Assembly (NCBI RefSeq): GCF_901764995.1
Contig: NZ_CABFKI010000007.1
Coordinates: 90,259-154,258 of the forward strand
DNA length: 64,000 nt
Reading direction: 5' to 3'
DNA from: Actinobacillus porcinus
Lineage (GTDB): Bacteria; Pseudomonadota; Gammaproteobacteria; Enterobacterales; Pasteurellaceae
Made by a program: the position numbers and the translations under genes
The notes under the pieces: generated by a model
What the model saw: the letters and a program-made list of their open reading frames with translations, nothing else
What the model was told of the DNA's origin: nothing
The model's database searches: none
In this document: piece after piece, positions 47,323 to 57,260 of the stretch
Layout of the letters: each line of letters opens with the position of its first letter
How positions within the stretch are numbered: the stretch's first letter is position 1

Positions 47323-49215
47323 TTAGAAACTACCTTTTAAGCCAACGTAAACATTACGACCGTCTTGTCCGTAGCCTACAAGATTTTCATACTTTTTATT
47401 AAATACATTATTCAAATTTGCATAAACATTGATATGTTTATTAATTTGATAATTAACACCTAAATTTGCCAATGTATAAGATGGCATTTTATAACGACCT
47501 GAATCAATACGCTTTCCAACATAAGAAATACTTACACTTGAACCAAGTTGTTCAGTAATTTGATAACTTAGACCTACATTTGCAGCATGTTTTGGACGAC
47601 GTATTAACTCAAGATGTTTAGCATCTTTAGCTCTAGTATAAGTGTAGTTAGCATAACTACTTAACTTTTCAGAAAGTTGACCATTATATGCCAGCTCTAT
47701 GCCTTTAACTTTTGTTGTACCATCAAGATTAATCATCTGAGTCCAATTATTGTTGTAAGCAATAAAGTTTTTCACATTTCGAGCAAAATAGGTGATATCT
47801 AAACTATGTTTTTTATCTGTTGATTCCACTAATAAACCAACATCCCCACCGAAGCTCTTTTCCGGTTTTAAGTCAAAATTTGGTTGTTGCCAAGGAGCAT
47901 AACCAAAATATTCATCCATTGTTGGAGTTTGCGTTGCCGTTCCAATACTTCCGTGAACTCGGAAATTTGGAGATAAACGATAAGCTCCCGAAGCTCTCAC
48001 AGTTAAAGCATCACCATAAAATGAATTATCAATATAGCGTCCACTAAGTGAAAAAGCATGATCGGTATCAGTCAATAAGCGATATTCTGCGGCAATGCTT
48101 TTATCAACTAATTTTTTCAGTACATTGTTATATTCTGAGCCTTCATAATTTGCTCTTTGATATTCACCTAAAAAGCTCAATCCTTGGGTCACGCTTCCTT
48201 CGCGATCAAAATTAACATCTAATTGATAATTTGCATTTAATTTCTTAGCATCATAAGCACTAGGATTTGCACCAAATCGATCAATTTTGGTTTTAATTTG
48301 ACTTAAACTTACCTTATTTTTGAAAAGCTCTTGATCACTGCCGATATAGCCGCTCAATTTAACTACATTTTCTCTATTGCGTGCTTTTTCATCAATGGTT
48401 GTTTCCGTTGTCATACTATAAGGATTATCATAATGTGCAGTTTGAGATGATTGACTTACAAGTAGCTCAATACCCTTATCATTTTTATCATAGCCTAAAC
48501 GTAAAGATACATTATCTTTGTGAAATTTATCTCTCTCAACAGCACCGGATGTTGTTTTAGTCTCACCACTTTCTGATGTATAACTAAACTTATCCTTACT
48601 TACTGCAGAGATACCTTTTGTGCTATAACTGCTACCAGATAATGCATAATAGAAGCCATTGCTATAACCTGAAATAGTCGTTGAACCTGAATAAGTACCA
48701 TTAGAGCCTGTACCTAAATCAAAATCTACATTAAACGGTTTATCTTTATAAAGACCGCTTTTGGTGGTGATATAAATCACTCCACCCATTGCATCACTGC
48801 CCCATAATGCAGATTGTTCACCACGTAAAACTTCAATACGTTCAATATTGCTTAAACTTAGTCCGCCAAAATCATAACCTGAACCCGTTACAGGATTCAT
48901 TTTTACACCATCAATAATCACAACAGTTTGATTAGTCTCTGCACCACGTAAATACACATTCGTTAAAGTACCACGCCCACCTGATGAAGCTATCGCCACA
49001 CTCGGCACGGTTTTCAACACATCGCTGACATAAGTGGCATTGCGCTGTGCAAAATCTTTTTCTGTCAAAACAGTAACAGAAGAAGCAGTTTGATCCTGTG
49101 TCAATGTGGTTGCCGAAGCAGAATAGACTTTGATATCAGGTAAGGTTGCGGTTTCAGCAAAGCTTAATGCCGGAAAAACCGCGCATAAAATAGCGGAAAT
49201 TTTGTTAAGTTTCAT
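47323..49215 (-). CDS. TonB-dependent outer-membrane receptor, BtuB-like
   Basis: 630 residues from the ATG at 49215. Signal peptide about 1-20 (SFAE), TonB box and plug domain (TLPDIKVYSASA..., SVTVLTEKDFAQRNATYVSDVLKTVPSV, YLRGAETNQTVVIIDGVKMN, IERIEVLRGEQSALWGSDAMGG), then a 22-strand barrel ending in VGLKGSF. The short length and motifs are those of BtuB and related receptors. The operon suggests cobalamin or an iron/heme complex. No B12 riboswitch was seen upstream. I moved the start 16 codons in to fit a normal signal peptide. Confidence 0.9.
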   Translation of the reverse strand: MKLNKISAILCAVFPALSFAETATLPDIKVYSASATTLTQDQTASSVTVLTEKDFAQRNATYVSDVLKTVPSVAIASSGGRGTLTNVYLRGAETNQTVVIIDGVKMNPVTGSGYDFGGLSLSNIERIEVLRGEQSALWGSDAMGGVIYITTKSGLYKDKPFNVDFDLGTGSNGTYSGSTTISGYSNGFYYALSGSSYSTKGISAVSKDKFSYTSESGETKTTSGAVERDKFHKDNVSLRLGYDKNDKGIELLVSQSSQTAHYDNPYSMTTETTIDEKARNRENVVKLSGYIGSDQELFKNKVSLSQIKTKIDRFGANPSAYDAKKLNANYQLDVNFDREGSVTQGLSFLGEYQRANYEGSEYNNVLKKLVDKSIAAEYRLLTDTDHAFSLSGRYIDNSFYGDALTVRASGAYRLSPNFRVHGSIGTATQTPTMDEYFGYAPWQQPNFDLKPEKSFGGDVGLLVESTDKKHSLDITYFARNVKNFIAYNNNWTQMINLDGTTKVKGIELAYNGQLSEKLSSYANYTYTRAKDAKHLELIRRPKHAANVGLSYQITEQLGSSVSISYVGKRIDSGRYKMPSYTLANLGVNYQINKHINVYANLNNVFNKKYENLVGYGQDGRNVYVGLKGSF

Positions 49216-49391
49216 TGTGTTTGGTTCCCGAAATGATAAAGGCGCATAGTTTGCCATAGCCATATCCTTTTCTCTAACGAATAATTTTAATTATACACAT
49301 GAATCAATTTCATAATAAATTTGAAAATTATGCGCTTTGCAAATAGCGAAATAACCGTTATTATCATCTCAACATCACAAATAAATACTGA

Positions 49392-50288
<897 letters not shown>

Positions 50289-50304
50289 GTTTAACTAAAT
50301 GATA

Positions 50305-50336
50305 AAAAAGCGAGACAATTTCGTCTCGCTTTTTTT
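50305..50336. terminator. bidirectional terminator between metF and glycosyltransferase
   Basis: AAAAAAGCGAGACAATTTCGTCTCGCTTTTTTT: 8-bp stem with A- and T-runs on either side, serving both convergent genes. Confidence 0.92.
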
Positions 50337-50340
50337 GTTA

Positions 50341-51345
50341 TTAAATAGGTAAAATCTGTTTTAACCAACCCGTAAATGAATATTTTTCCTTAATTTCATC
50401 TGCAACCGGCACATAAGGCAAGGTTAGAAAGGACATTAATTCTGCCGAATTTTTGCCATTCCAAATAAAAATATTATTCGGATGATAAAAATCATAATTG
50501 CTTATAGTTTGATTATTGGTAATTAATTTTTTATTAAAACAAAGCGCATCAAAGGCTCTAAACGAAAGTCCCTGATGAACATTATTTAAAAAATCAACCA
50601 CAACAGCATTTTCTCTAACTTTATATAAATTATCTTCAAAAGTTAATGGATTGCTGCTGTCAACATAATGAATATAAGGGTTATGGTTAAAGGCGTTTTT
50701 AGCACGATCACCCTTTGATACAATATAAAAATCAATAGTGAGTTTTAATTTCAATACTTCATCTAAAAAAGACTGAATTTCATTTACACGGCTATCCTGA
50801 TGCCCACCAAGAAAATAAACGCCATTAGTAACTAATGGATTATCCTGTAAAGGATAATCGAAATAAAAATTGTGTGAGGGTTCAAAATGACAATTTGGAT
50901 ATTTTTCAATATCAGAATGATCGAAAACAAAAAAACGATCAAAATAAGCTAAATATTCCAATATATCTGGATGTGCATTAATTCCATCCCATTGATAATT
51001 TACACAATAATTTGAATGTTCTCTAATTTTTCTAATAATTTCTTTTGGATAAACGTTAGCACGTATACATAAAGCAAAATCTGCTTTTTTACCATTTAAA
51101 ACTGCTAATTTACTATCAATATCAGCCTGATAACGTGAATATTGCATTAATTTTTTATAATTTTCATCTTTTCTTACTTTTCTATAAAAAGTGGAAATAA
51201 TACGATGGAAAGCAGAAGGATAATAAGAATCTCGATTATCATAACAAAGGTTAATCACATCATAACCTAGATGACGTAAATTCTTTTCTATACATTGATC
51301 TAAGCCATATAAATATGGAACTGCTAATATAACTGTCTTAGCCAT
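50341..51345 (-). CDS. Putative glycosyltransferase of lipooligosaccharide synthesis (CgeB-like)
   Basis: 334 residues, no signal peptide. I do not see classical GT motifs early on, but the C-terminal part (GVYFLGGHQDSRVNEI..., VVVDFLNNVHQGLSFRAFDALCFNKKLITNN) has the layout of the glycosyltransferase end of CgeB/GT-B enzymes, with conserved Glu/Asp replaced by R-A-F-D. Similar proteins are annotated as lipopolysaccharide biosynthesis in Pasteurellaceae. AT-rich compared with neighbours. Starts eight bases inside the end of the family-2 glycosyltransferase gene. Confidence 0.7.
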   Translation of the reverse strand: MAKTVILAVPYLYGLDQCIEKNLRHLGYDVINLCYDNRDSYYPSAFHRIISTFYRKVRKDENYKKLMQYSRYQADIDSKLAVLNGKKADFALCIRANVYPKEIIRKIREHSNYCVNYQWDGINAHPDILEYLAYFDRFFVFDHSDIEKYPNCHFEPSHNFYFDYPLQDNPLVTNGVYFLGGHQDSRVNEIQSFLDEVLKLKLTIDFYIVSKGDRAKNAFNHNPYIHYVDSSNPLTFEDNLYKVRENAVVVDFLNNVHQGLSFRAFDALCFNKKLITNNQTISNYDFYHPNNIFIWNGKNSAELMSFLTLPYVPVADEIKEKYSFTGWLKQILPI

Positions 51346-52171
51346 AATATTTTTTATATTTTTTCTGATTAAACATTTTATAGAAATATTTCTTTAAAAA
51401 ATTCTTTCTATATCTCTTTTCATCTGATAATTTTGCTCTAAATAAATGTTGTAAGAAAATACCATTTTCTTTATAAAAGTCATAATGTTTCTGATAAAGT
51501 AAAAAATGACAATCAGAATCGAGATGGTGATCTGCTTGATCAGTAATAGATGTTTGATTATGGCGCTTCCGATAATAAAATTGAATATCATTAATACGAT
51601 GAACCTTTCCACCACGCTTAATCAATGATATAAAAAGTTCCCAATCCTCAAGCATTTTTAAACGAACATCAAAACCACCAACAGCATCATATTCAGATTT
51701 ACGTATCATCGCAGTAACATAAATGCAGTTTTGTAATAAAAAATCTTTCTTTCTAAATTCAGGTAAATCCCAGCTATCTGTTCTTGCATCAAAAAAACGT
51801 GCTTTCGTATAAACAATAGAAAGCGAATCATCATTTTCTAAAGCTTCTGAACATAATTTCAGATAGTCTTTACCTAATTTATCATCTGCATCCAGAAAAA
51901 CTAAATATTTGCCTTGCGCTTGCTTAACTGCATTAATACGTGCGGCAATATAATACTGATTTACTTGTTGGATTATCCGTAGTTTAGGCTGTTTCGTTTG
52001 AATATTTTGCAAAATTTCCAATGTATTATCAGTAGAACCATCATCTACAGCAATAATTTCAAAATTTTGACATGTTTGAGTAGCTAAACTATCAAATGTC
52101 TCTTGTAAATATTTTGCTGCATTATAGCAAGGTATAATAATTGAAATTAAAGGCTTATTTTCACTCATCAT
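51338..52171 (-). CDS. Family 2 glycosyltransferase
   Basis: 277 residues. GT-A fold start [40 protein letters not shown] near residue 35, the metal site [12 protein letters not shown] near 95 and [16 protein letters not shown] near 170 all fit GT2. It would transfer a sugar onto LOS or another surface glycan. It overlaps the truB stop by four bases, is AT-rich, and appears to be an addition to the rbfA-truB operon. Confidence 0.9.
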   Translation of the reverse strand: MMSENKPLISIIIPCYNAAKYLQETFDSLATQTCQNFEIIAVDDGSTDNTLEILQNIQTKQPKLRIIQQVNQYYIAARINAVKQAQGKYLVFLDADDKLGKDYLKLCSEALENDDSLSIVYTKARFFDARTDSWDLPEFRKKDFLLQNCIYVTAMIRKSEYDAVGGFDVRLKMLEDWELFISLIKRGGKVHRINDIQFYYRKRHNQTSITDQADHHLDSDCHFLLYQKHYDFYKENGIFLQHLFRAKLSDEKRYRKNFLKKYFYKMFNQKKYKKYYG

Positions 52172-53085
52172 AAATTCACCATTCTACTCGGTCTAATTAC
52201 ATTATTGTTATCCACATCAGCCACCCCTAAGAATACATTCTCGTGAGAAAATAACCGCACTTGTCCATAAATTTGTTGTTCATTGGCAAATTTTACACGT
52301 TGCCCAAAACCCACCGCTTTTGTTTGCTCTGCATTCAGCGTTAAAGCGGGTAATTTAGAGACGGCAGTGTCAACAGGCAGTAAATATTGATCTAAGGCAG
52401 ATAATTCCGAATTTTCCGCAAGCTGTTGTAGTTGTTCCCAAGTCAACATTTTTTCATAAGGATAATCTGCTACAGCAATGCGGCGGAGCATGGTCACGTG
52501 TGCACCGCAACCCAAATATTCCCCTAAATCATCCACCAATGTTCGAATATAAGTGCCTTTTGAACAATGGACTTCGAGGGTTAAATTCGGCGCATCATAA
52601 GCAATAAATTTTAATTCAAAAATCGTGATCGGGCGCGCTTCGCGCTCAACGGTGATACCTTGACGTGCGTATTCATAAAGCGGTTTGCCGTTATGTTTTA
52701 AGGCAGAAAACATGGTTGGCACCTGCATCAAATCACCACGAAAATGCGGAAGTGCGGTCAGAATTTGTTCCAAATTCACCGTCACATCACGCGTTTCCAC
52801 CACTTGCCCTTCCGCGTCAGAGGTATCGGTGCGCTCGCCCAGTTTGGCGGTCACCAAATAACGCTTATCTGCATCCAACAAAAATTGAGAAAACTTGGTC
52901 GCCTCGCCCAAACAAATCGGCAACATACCTGTTGCTAACGGATCTAATGCTCCCGTATGCCCGGCTTTATTTGCCTGATAAATGCGTTTCACTTTCTGCA
53001 AAATATCATTAGACGACATACCCTGTGGCTTATCGAGTAAAAATACGCCGTGAATATCGCGGCCGCGCTTACGGGGTCTTGACAT
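52168..53085 (-). CDS. truB: tRNA pseudouridine(55) synthase
   Basis: 305 residues. Catalytic Asp in [15 protein letters not shown] near residue 47; [18 protein letters not shown] start and [22 protein letters not shown] near 182 are typical. It modifies U55 of the T-loop of tRNAs. Shares a base with the rbfA stop. Confidence 0.97.
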   Translation of the reverse strand: MSRPRKRGRDIHGVFLLDKPQGMSSNDILQKVKRIYQANKAGHTGALDPLATGMLPICLGEATKFSQFLLDADKRYLVTAKLGERTDTSDAEGQVVETRDVTVNLEQILTALPHFRGDLMQVPTMFSALKHNGKPLYEYARQGITVEREARPITIFELKFIAYDAPNLTLEVHCSKGTYIRTLVDDLGEYLGCGAHVTMLRRIAVADYPYEKMLTWEQLQQLAENSELSALDQYLLPVDTAVSKLPALTLNAEQTKAVGFGQRVKFANEQQIYGQVRLFSHENVFLGVADVDNNNVIRPSRMVNL

Positions 53086-53495
53086 TATTCTTCCTTATAT
53101 TTGCTGTCTAATTCCGGGTCTTCAACGTGACGGGCTTCGTCTTTACGAATCACATCGGTTACAAGGTTCGACATACGCATCCCTTCAACCAACGATTGAT
53201 CGTAAATAAAACGCAATTCAGGCACAATGCGTAAACGCATGGCTTTGCCTAATAACGAACGAATGTAAGGCGAGGCTTTTTCCAAACCTTTCATCCCTTG
53301 TTCAATCGCCACTTCATCATGATCAAATAAGAAAGTCACAAAAATTTTGGCATAAGCCAAATCTTTAGACACTTCCACATCAGATACGGTCACCATCCCA
53401 ATGCGCGGATCTTTGACTTCACGCTGTAAAATCACCGCCACTTCTTTTTGTAACTCTTGCGCTACACGATCTGAGCGCTTAAATTCTCTTGCCAT
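53085..53495 (-). CDS. rbfA: 30S ribosome-binding factor A
   Basis: 136 residues. KH-type fold; [21 protein letters not shown] start, [20 protein letters not shown] near residue 27 and [16 protein letters not shown] near 90. It helps mature the 16S rRNA 5' end in the cold and is usually next to truB and infB; here infB does not precede it, as hxpB lies upstream. Confidence 0.97.
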   Translation of the reverse strand: MAREFKRSDRVAQELQKEVAVILQREVKDPRIGMVTVSDVEVSKDLAYAKIFVTFLFDHDEVAIEQGMKGLEKASPYIRSLLGKAMRLRIVPELRFIYDQSLVEGMRMSNLVTDVIRKDEARHVEDPELDSKYKEE

Positions 53496-53522
53496 TATCT
53501 ATCCTTTTTCTTCTTTCGTTTC

Positions 53523-54164
53523 TTACAGCAATGCCGGCAATTCAGCGATATTAGTTAATTTAAAATCCGCTAACGTCCAACGTGGATCATCCCATTCCGC
53601 TTGCGCAGGAATCACCACAGTTTTCATTGTTGCCGCTTTGCCTGAAATCATCCCTAACACCGAATCTTCTACTGCCAAACATTCTGTTGGATTTACGCCC
53701 AGTTGTTGCGCTGCGTGCAAATAAACAGCCGGGTGCGGTTTATTGTAATCCAATTCTTCCGCCGAGGCTAAATAATCAAAATATTCCGCAATATCACAAC
53801 TATCTACAATGCCTTGCAACATATTTCTTGGCGAGGCTGACGCCACCGCCATTTTAATACCTTGCTGTTTTAACTGCGCCAATACCTCTTTGACATTAGG
53901 CATCAAAGGTTTTGCCGCCAAAATTTCCGACACAGCATAATCCATTAAACCTGTTATCAATTGCGCACGCTCTTTGTCTTTTTGACCATGGGTTTGTAAC
54001 ACATAATCCACCAGTTTTGCCACCGGCGAACCGGTTAATTTAATCATGTCATCCATCGTCACCGGAAATCCGTTTTGTTGAAAGAAATCTGTGCAGACTT
54101 GATACCAAATAGGCTGGGAATCAATCAACGTCCCATCCATATCAAAAATCACTGCTTTAATCAT
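53523..54164 (-). CDS. hxpB: HAD-superfamily hexitol/sugar phosphatase (HxpB-like)
   Basis: 213 residues. Motif I VIFDMDGTLIDSQPIWYQV, cap domain, motif II VASASPRNML near residue 110, NKPHPAVYLHAA near 143 and AVEDSVLGMISGKAA near 165. It is closest to E. coli HxpB (YniC), which dephosphorylates 2-deoxyglucose 6-phosphate and hexitol phosphates. The gene precedes rbfA by 27 bases. It marks the left border of the accessory region. Confidence 0.87.
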   Translation of the reverse strand: MIKAVIFDMDGTLIDSQPIWYQVCTDFFQQNGFPVTMDDMIKLTGSPVAKLVDYVLQTHGQKDKERAQLITGLMDYAVSEILAAKPLMPNVKEVLAQLKQQGIKMAVASASPRNMLQGIVDSCDIAEYFDYLASAEELDYNKPHPAVYLHAAQQLGVNPTECLAVEDSVLGMISGKAATMKTVVIPAQAEWDDPRWTLADFKLTNIAELPALL

Positions 54165-54210
54165 ATTTTTCCTTTAGGTTCTTTTAAAAAATGATTGTAC
54201 CACGACCCGA

Positions 54211-54567
54211 TTAATGATCTAAATATAAATAATTTTTCCAACTATTCATACGCAATAAAATCTTACGCATCATCGCTAAATGATGGGCGTGTTCCGTATA
54301 AACTGCCACTTCTGCAGTTGTGCCGTAAGGCAGTTGATATTCAGACATATCCTCTTTTAATTTCAACACCACCAACGGCATCGCTTCGTTATCAATAAAA
54401 CGGCGGGTATAAAGCGTTCCGTTTGCTTGTAATTCGTGTTCGCCAATAGCTGGTAAAACGCCAATGACTTCCGCTTTAAAAACTCTCCCCGGAATGGCCG
54501 GGAACGCCAGCTCCGCTTCATTGCCGGCTTTTAAACGTAAAAGCAAATAAAGTGCGCATTTAACCAC
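54211..54567 (-). pseudogene. truncated HlyD-family membrane fusion protein
   Basis: The frame encodes about 118 residues, of which from LRLKAGNEAELAFPAIPGRV on it matches the C-terminal beta-barrel part of HlyD/EmrA/YibH-type adaptor proteins (GEHELQANGTLYTRRF, LPYGTTAEVAVYTE). The N-terminal membrane anchor and coiled coil are missing; an arbitrary ATG opens the frame. It ends next to a broken transposon, which probably removed the 5' part. Confidence 0.8.
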
Positions 54568-54840
54568 AGTTCGACATAATAAACAACGAACAAATAGATC
54601 ATTAGATGAGCTTAAACAATCAACTTTCTCATTCAGATTATTGTTATTTAAGGTAAGGAATTGTTGGTAAATTAAAAGGCGGATGAGCGGAATAATCGAC
54701 TATTTTAAAATTAAAGATTAAGCAACCACTCTTCAATTTCTTCTGCACTCTTTAAATTTGAAGGCATTTTAATAGTTCCACTTTCAACGTGTGCTTTCAT
54801 TCTGTGTACCACTACAACAATATTCTTTTTGGTAATTCAC
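54568..54840. other. gap with no recognised gene
   Basis: Between the HlyD fragment and the transposase remnant. The only open frame of note is minus-strand 54711-54800 (29 residues, MKAHVESGTIKMPSNLKSAE...), which extends upstream in frame without a start to about 41 codons. It may be the end of a lost gene; I cannot identify it. Confidence 0.4.
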
Positions 54841-55440
54841 TCATTTTAAATCATAGTTGAATAACAGTTCATCATAAGTGGCATTTTCATCCGTATGAAT
54901 ATGGCTACCAGTTTTAATCGTATTCAGTTTTTTTGTCTATCTACTCGATCTACTTTTTTATTTTTAGGACGTAATGCTGAATGCACATGAGTACCATCAA
55001 TATGAATTTCATCTTGTAGAAAGTCATTATTGCGATGATTAGCGAGAGATTCTCGAATTTTATGCACAAGAACGAAAGTAGCTTTATATCCTAATTTGAC
55101 ATCACGAGAGAGTTGAGAGATAGAAATACCTTTTGCTGCATTAGCAAAGAGAAAGATGACCGCTAGATATTTACGGTATTCTAGCTTACAGCTTGAGAAA
55201 ATCGTTTTTGACGTTACACTAAAACGATGTTTACACTCCTTGCAAGTCCAACGATATTCTTTGGATAAGAAGTAATGCTTATTAGTACAGTTGCACTTAG
55301 GACAAGGGGGAATTTTTGTAGTCGATGGGGATGATTCTGTATTAACAGCAGATGAAGCCCATTTAACAGAAAAATACCGTATAAGTTCAGATTCAGGTAA
55401 GAGAATTTTGCAGGCAACAAGTCAAATTCTTTCAGATGAA
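54841..55440 (-). pseudogene. degraded IS1595-family (ISXO2-like) transposase
   Basis: The main open frame (55421-54924) has the N-terminal zinc ribbon CPKCNCTNKHYFL...CKECKHRFSV and the start of the DDE domain (DEIHIDGTHVHSALRPKNKK). It is cut by a TGA after VDRQKN, and a shifted frame (54920-54841) continues with HIHTDENATYDELLFNYDLK, the second acidic motif. About 70 residues between them are missing, and the N-terminal start lies in another frame. Not able to make transposase. Confidence 0.82.
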
Positions 55441-55467
55441 ATAAAACATACACTATAAATAAAATAA

Positions 55468-55490
55468 GCCTGTAACTATTACAGGCTATA
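55468..55490 (-). terminator. hairpin after the second ParB gene
   Basis: AGCCTGTAACTATTACAGGCT, a 9-bp stem 17 bases past the end of the ParB/RepB gene; the downstream side on the minus strand is A/T-rich. It may end the recombinase-ParB operon. Confidence 0.7.
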
Positions 55491-55507
55491 ATGTTTTATG
55501 AAATAGC

Positions 55508-56377
55508 TCAAGAATGCTCAACTTTACATACTTCTTTCAAAGTTAAGTAAATTGCATTCTGCTCATGTTCTAATAAGTCCACAATTGCAGCATTGCTTAA
55601 AAGTCTATTTACATATCCTTTTGCTACAATAAGTGCCATTTTCAAATCAGCCAGCTTTTCTTCTGAAACTTTATAGTTCTCTTTTAACCTATTTAGCTCT
55701 TTTTGCATAACAGATAAATCTTCTAAATTATTGTTAGTAGGTTTAACTTTATGACTTTCAACTAATTCGTCTTTTCTTGAACTAAGTAACATCATATTTG
55801 CATAGGTCAGAGAGAATTTATTGCTAGCAATCATCATATCGGCAACTTCAATTTGTCGTTCGGGTTTCATTTTTCTCAAGATCCGAAATATATCTTTACC
55901 AACCTGTTTGTTTGCCAGTTTTTCAATGACCTCTTTCGCGATTCCATTTAACATATTCATTTTTTGTCGCAAAATTTTTAGATCTATATTTAATGTTTTG
56001 GCAATACTTTCATCAGATACCCCACGTTCAATCGCTTTCACAAGCATATTATGCTCTTGGATAGTTGTTAGCCTGTTAATTTGCTTATTATAAGTGAATC
56101 CTTCATCATCGGTAGAAATCATACATAATGCAGTATCAGCACCTAGCATTTTTAATGCGTGTAAACGTAAATGCCCATCCAGTAATATGTATTGATGTTC
56201 CCTTTCAGGATATACAACGAGTGGCTCAATGATTCCAACTTCTTGGATCGATGATAAAATACTCTGATATTTCACACTTTTTTCAAAATGCTTATCTATT
56301 TGACGAGTGGGAAGTATTTCTGAAACAGGTAACATAAGCAATTCATTGTGGAATGCATAAGTAATATTACTAGGCAT
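55508..56377 (-). CDS. ParB-family protein with RepB-type C-terminal region
   Basis: 289 residues. N-terminal ParB/Srx-type domain (about 10-105; MLPVSEILPTRQIDKHFEKS, EVGIIEPLVVYPERE, LLDGHLRLHALKMLG), then an HTH (GVSDESIAKTLNIDLKILRQKM near 118) and a C-terminal part like the plasmid-partition protein RepB (ILRKMKPERQIEVADMMIA). The usual ENxxR motif of ParB is not clear. No ParA is nearby. It overlaps the previous ParB gene by eight bases. Probable DNA-binding partner of the recombinase; role unknown. Confidence 0.85.
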   Translation of the reverse strand: MPSNITYAFHNELLMLPVSEILPTRQIDKHFEKSVKYQSILSSIQEVGIIEPLVVYPEREHQYILLDGHLRLHALKMLGADTALCMISTDDEGFTYNKQINRLTTIQEHNMLVKAIERGVSDESIAKTLNIDLKILRQKMNMLNGIAKEVIEKLANKQVGKDIFRILRKMKPERQIEVADMMIASNKFSLTYANMMLLSSRKDELVESHKVKPTNNNLEDLSVMQKELNRLKENYKVSEEKLADLKMALIVAKGYVNRLLSNAAIVDLLEHEQNAIYLTLKEVCKVEHS

Positions 56378-57260
56378 ACAAATTTCCCTCTTGCTGTTTT
56401 AACATTCGTTCACTTAAATCCTTTGGCATATCGTCTAAATTTTCAGAACGTAATACCAATTGAAAATATTTATCTGCAAAAAGTTTGTTTAGACAAGACA
56501 AAATAATAAAAAGCTGTTTTTCGTCATAATCAGCTTGTTTTATCATCATTTGTTGCCTTTGTGTTTCTTCTTTATAAATATGCAATACCGTTTTAGGATT
56601 ATAAATCTGAGAACGTGTATTATTTGATAAAGCCGAATTGGCTTTTTTACCGCTCAAATTACGGCGATGCATAATATTTCTAATTTTTTGTATATCCGAA
56701 TTTTTTAAAGTTCCGTCATCATACAATTCAGCCAACTGTTTTTGGACATCTTTATCGTCGGAGCGGGATATAGATATTGCTATTGAAAGTGGAATAATAC
56801 CTTTCTCAACGGCATTAATAAGTCGCTCTTCACCTGCATTAAGTAAGTGTAAAATGCCATTGATATAACTTTGAGAAAAGCCAATTTTACGAGATATATC
56901 GGCAGGCTTATATCCACGCTCATCTAATAGTTTGATGCCTGATAACAATTCAATATTAGAGTGCCTACGTCTAGCAATATTTTCTACCAAACTAATTAAA
57001 TAACTTTCTTCGCTGTTTGCCTGAATAACTCTACAAGGAATAAATTCTTCCCCAAGCATTTGACAAGCTTCTAACCGACCTTGTCCACAAAGTAAGTCAT
57101 AAAATCCAATATCATCAGAAGGTGTTACTGTTATTGGTCTTTTTAGACCTATTTTGGCAATATTTTCGACTAGATCAGCAAATATTTTCTGATTGCGAGT
57201 TCTTGGATTGATGATTCTGATTCTGTTGATCGGTATAACTTGAATAGTTTCGTTTTGCAT
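56370..57260 (-). CDS. ParB-family DNA-binding protein
   Basis: 296 residues. ParB N-terminal domain with IRIINPRTRNQKIFADLVENI, LLCGQGRLEACQMLGEEFIPC (nucleotide-binding motif) and SLVENIARRRHSNIELL (ENIxR motif); then an HTH (KPADISRKIGFSQSYINGIL near residue 117). ParB proteins are CTP-switch DNA clamps. Here it is encoded between a serine recombinase and a second ParB, with no ParA. It starts 86 bases inside the recombinase gene. Confidence 0.87.
   Translation of the reverse strand: MQNETIQVIPINRIRIINPRTRNQKIFADLVENIAKIGLKRPITVTPSDDIGFYDLLCGQGRLEACQMLGEEFIPCRVIQANSEESYLISLVENIARRRHSNIELLSGIKLLDERGYKPADISRKIGFSQSYINGILHLLNAGEERLINAVEKGIIPLSIAISISRSDDKDVQKQLAELYDDGTLKNSDIQKIRNIMHRRNLSGKKANSALSNNTRSQIYNPKTVLHIYKEETQRQQMMIKQADYDEKQLFIILSCLNKLFADKYFQLVLRSENLDDMPKDLSERMLKQQEGNLYA

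Noticed and set aside
55214..55453. 79-codon minus-strand frame starting MYVLFHLKEF
   Set aside because: Lies over the transposase remnant in the wrong frame; at most its first codons could be the original transposase start.
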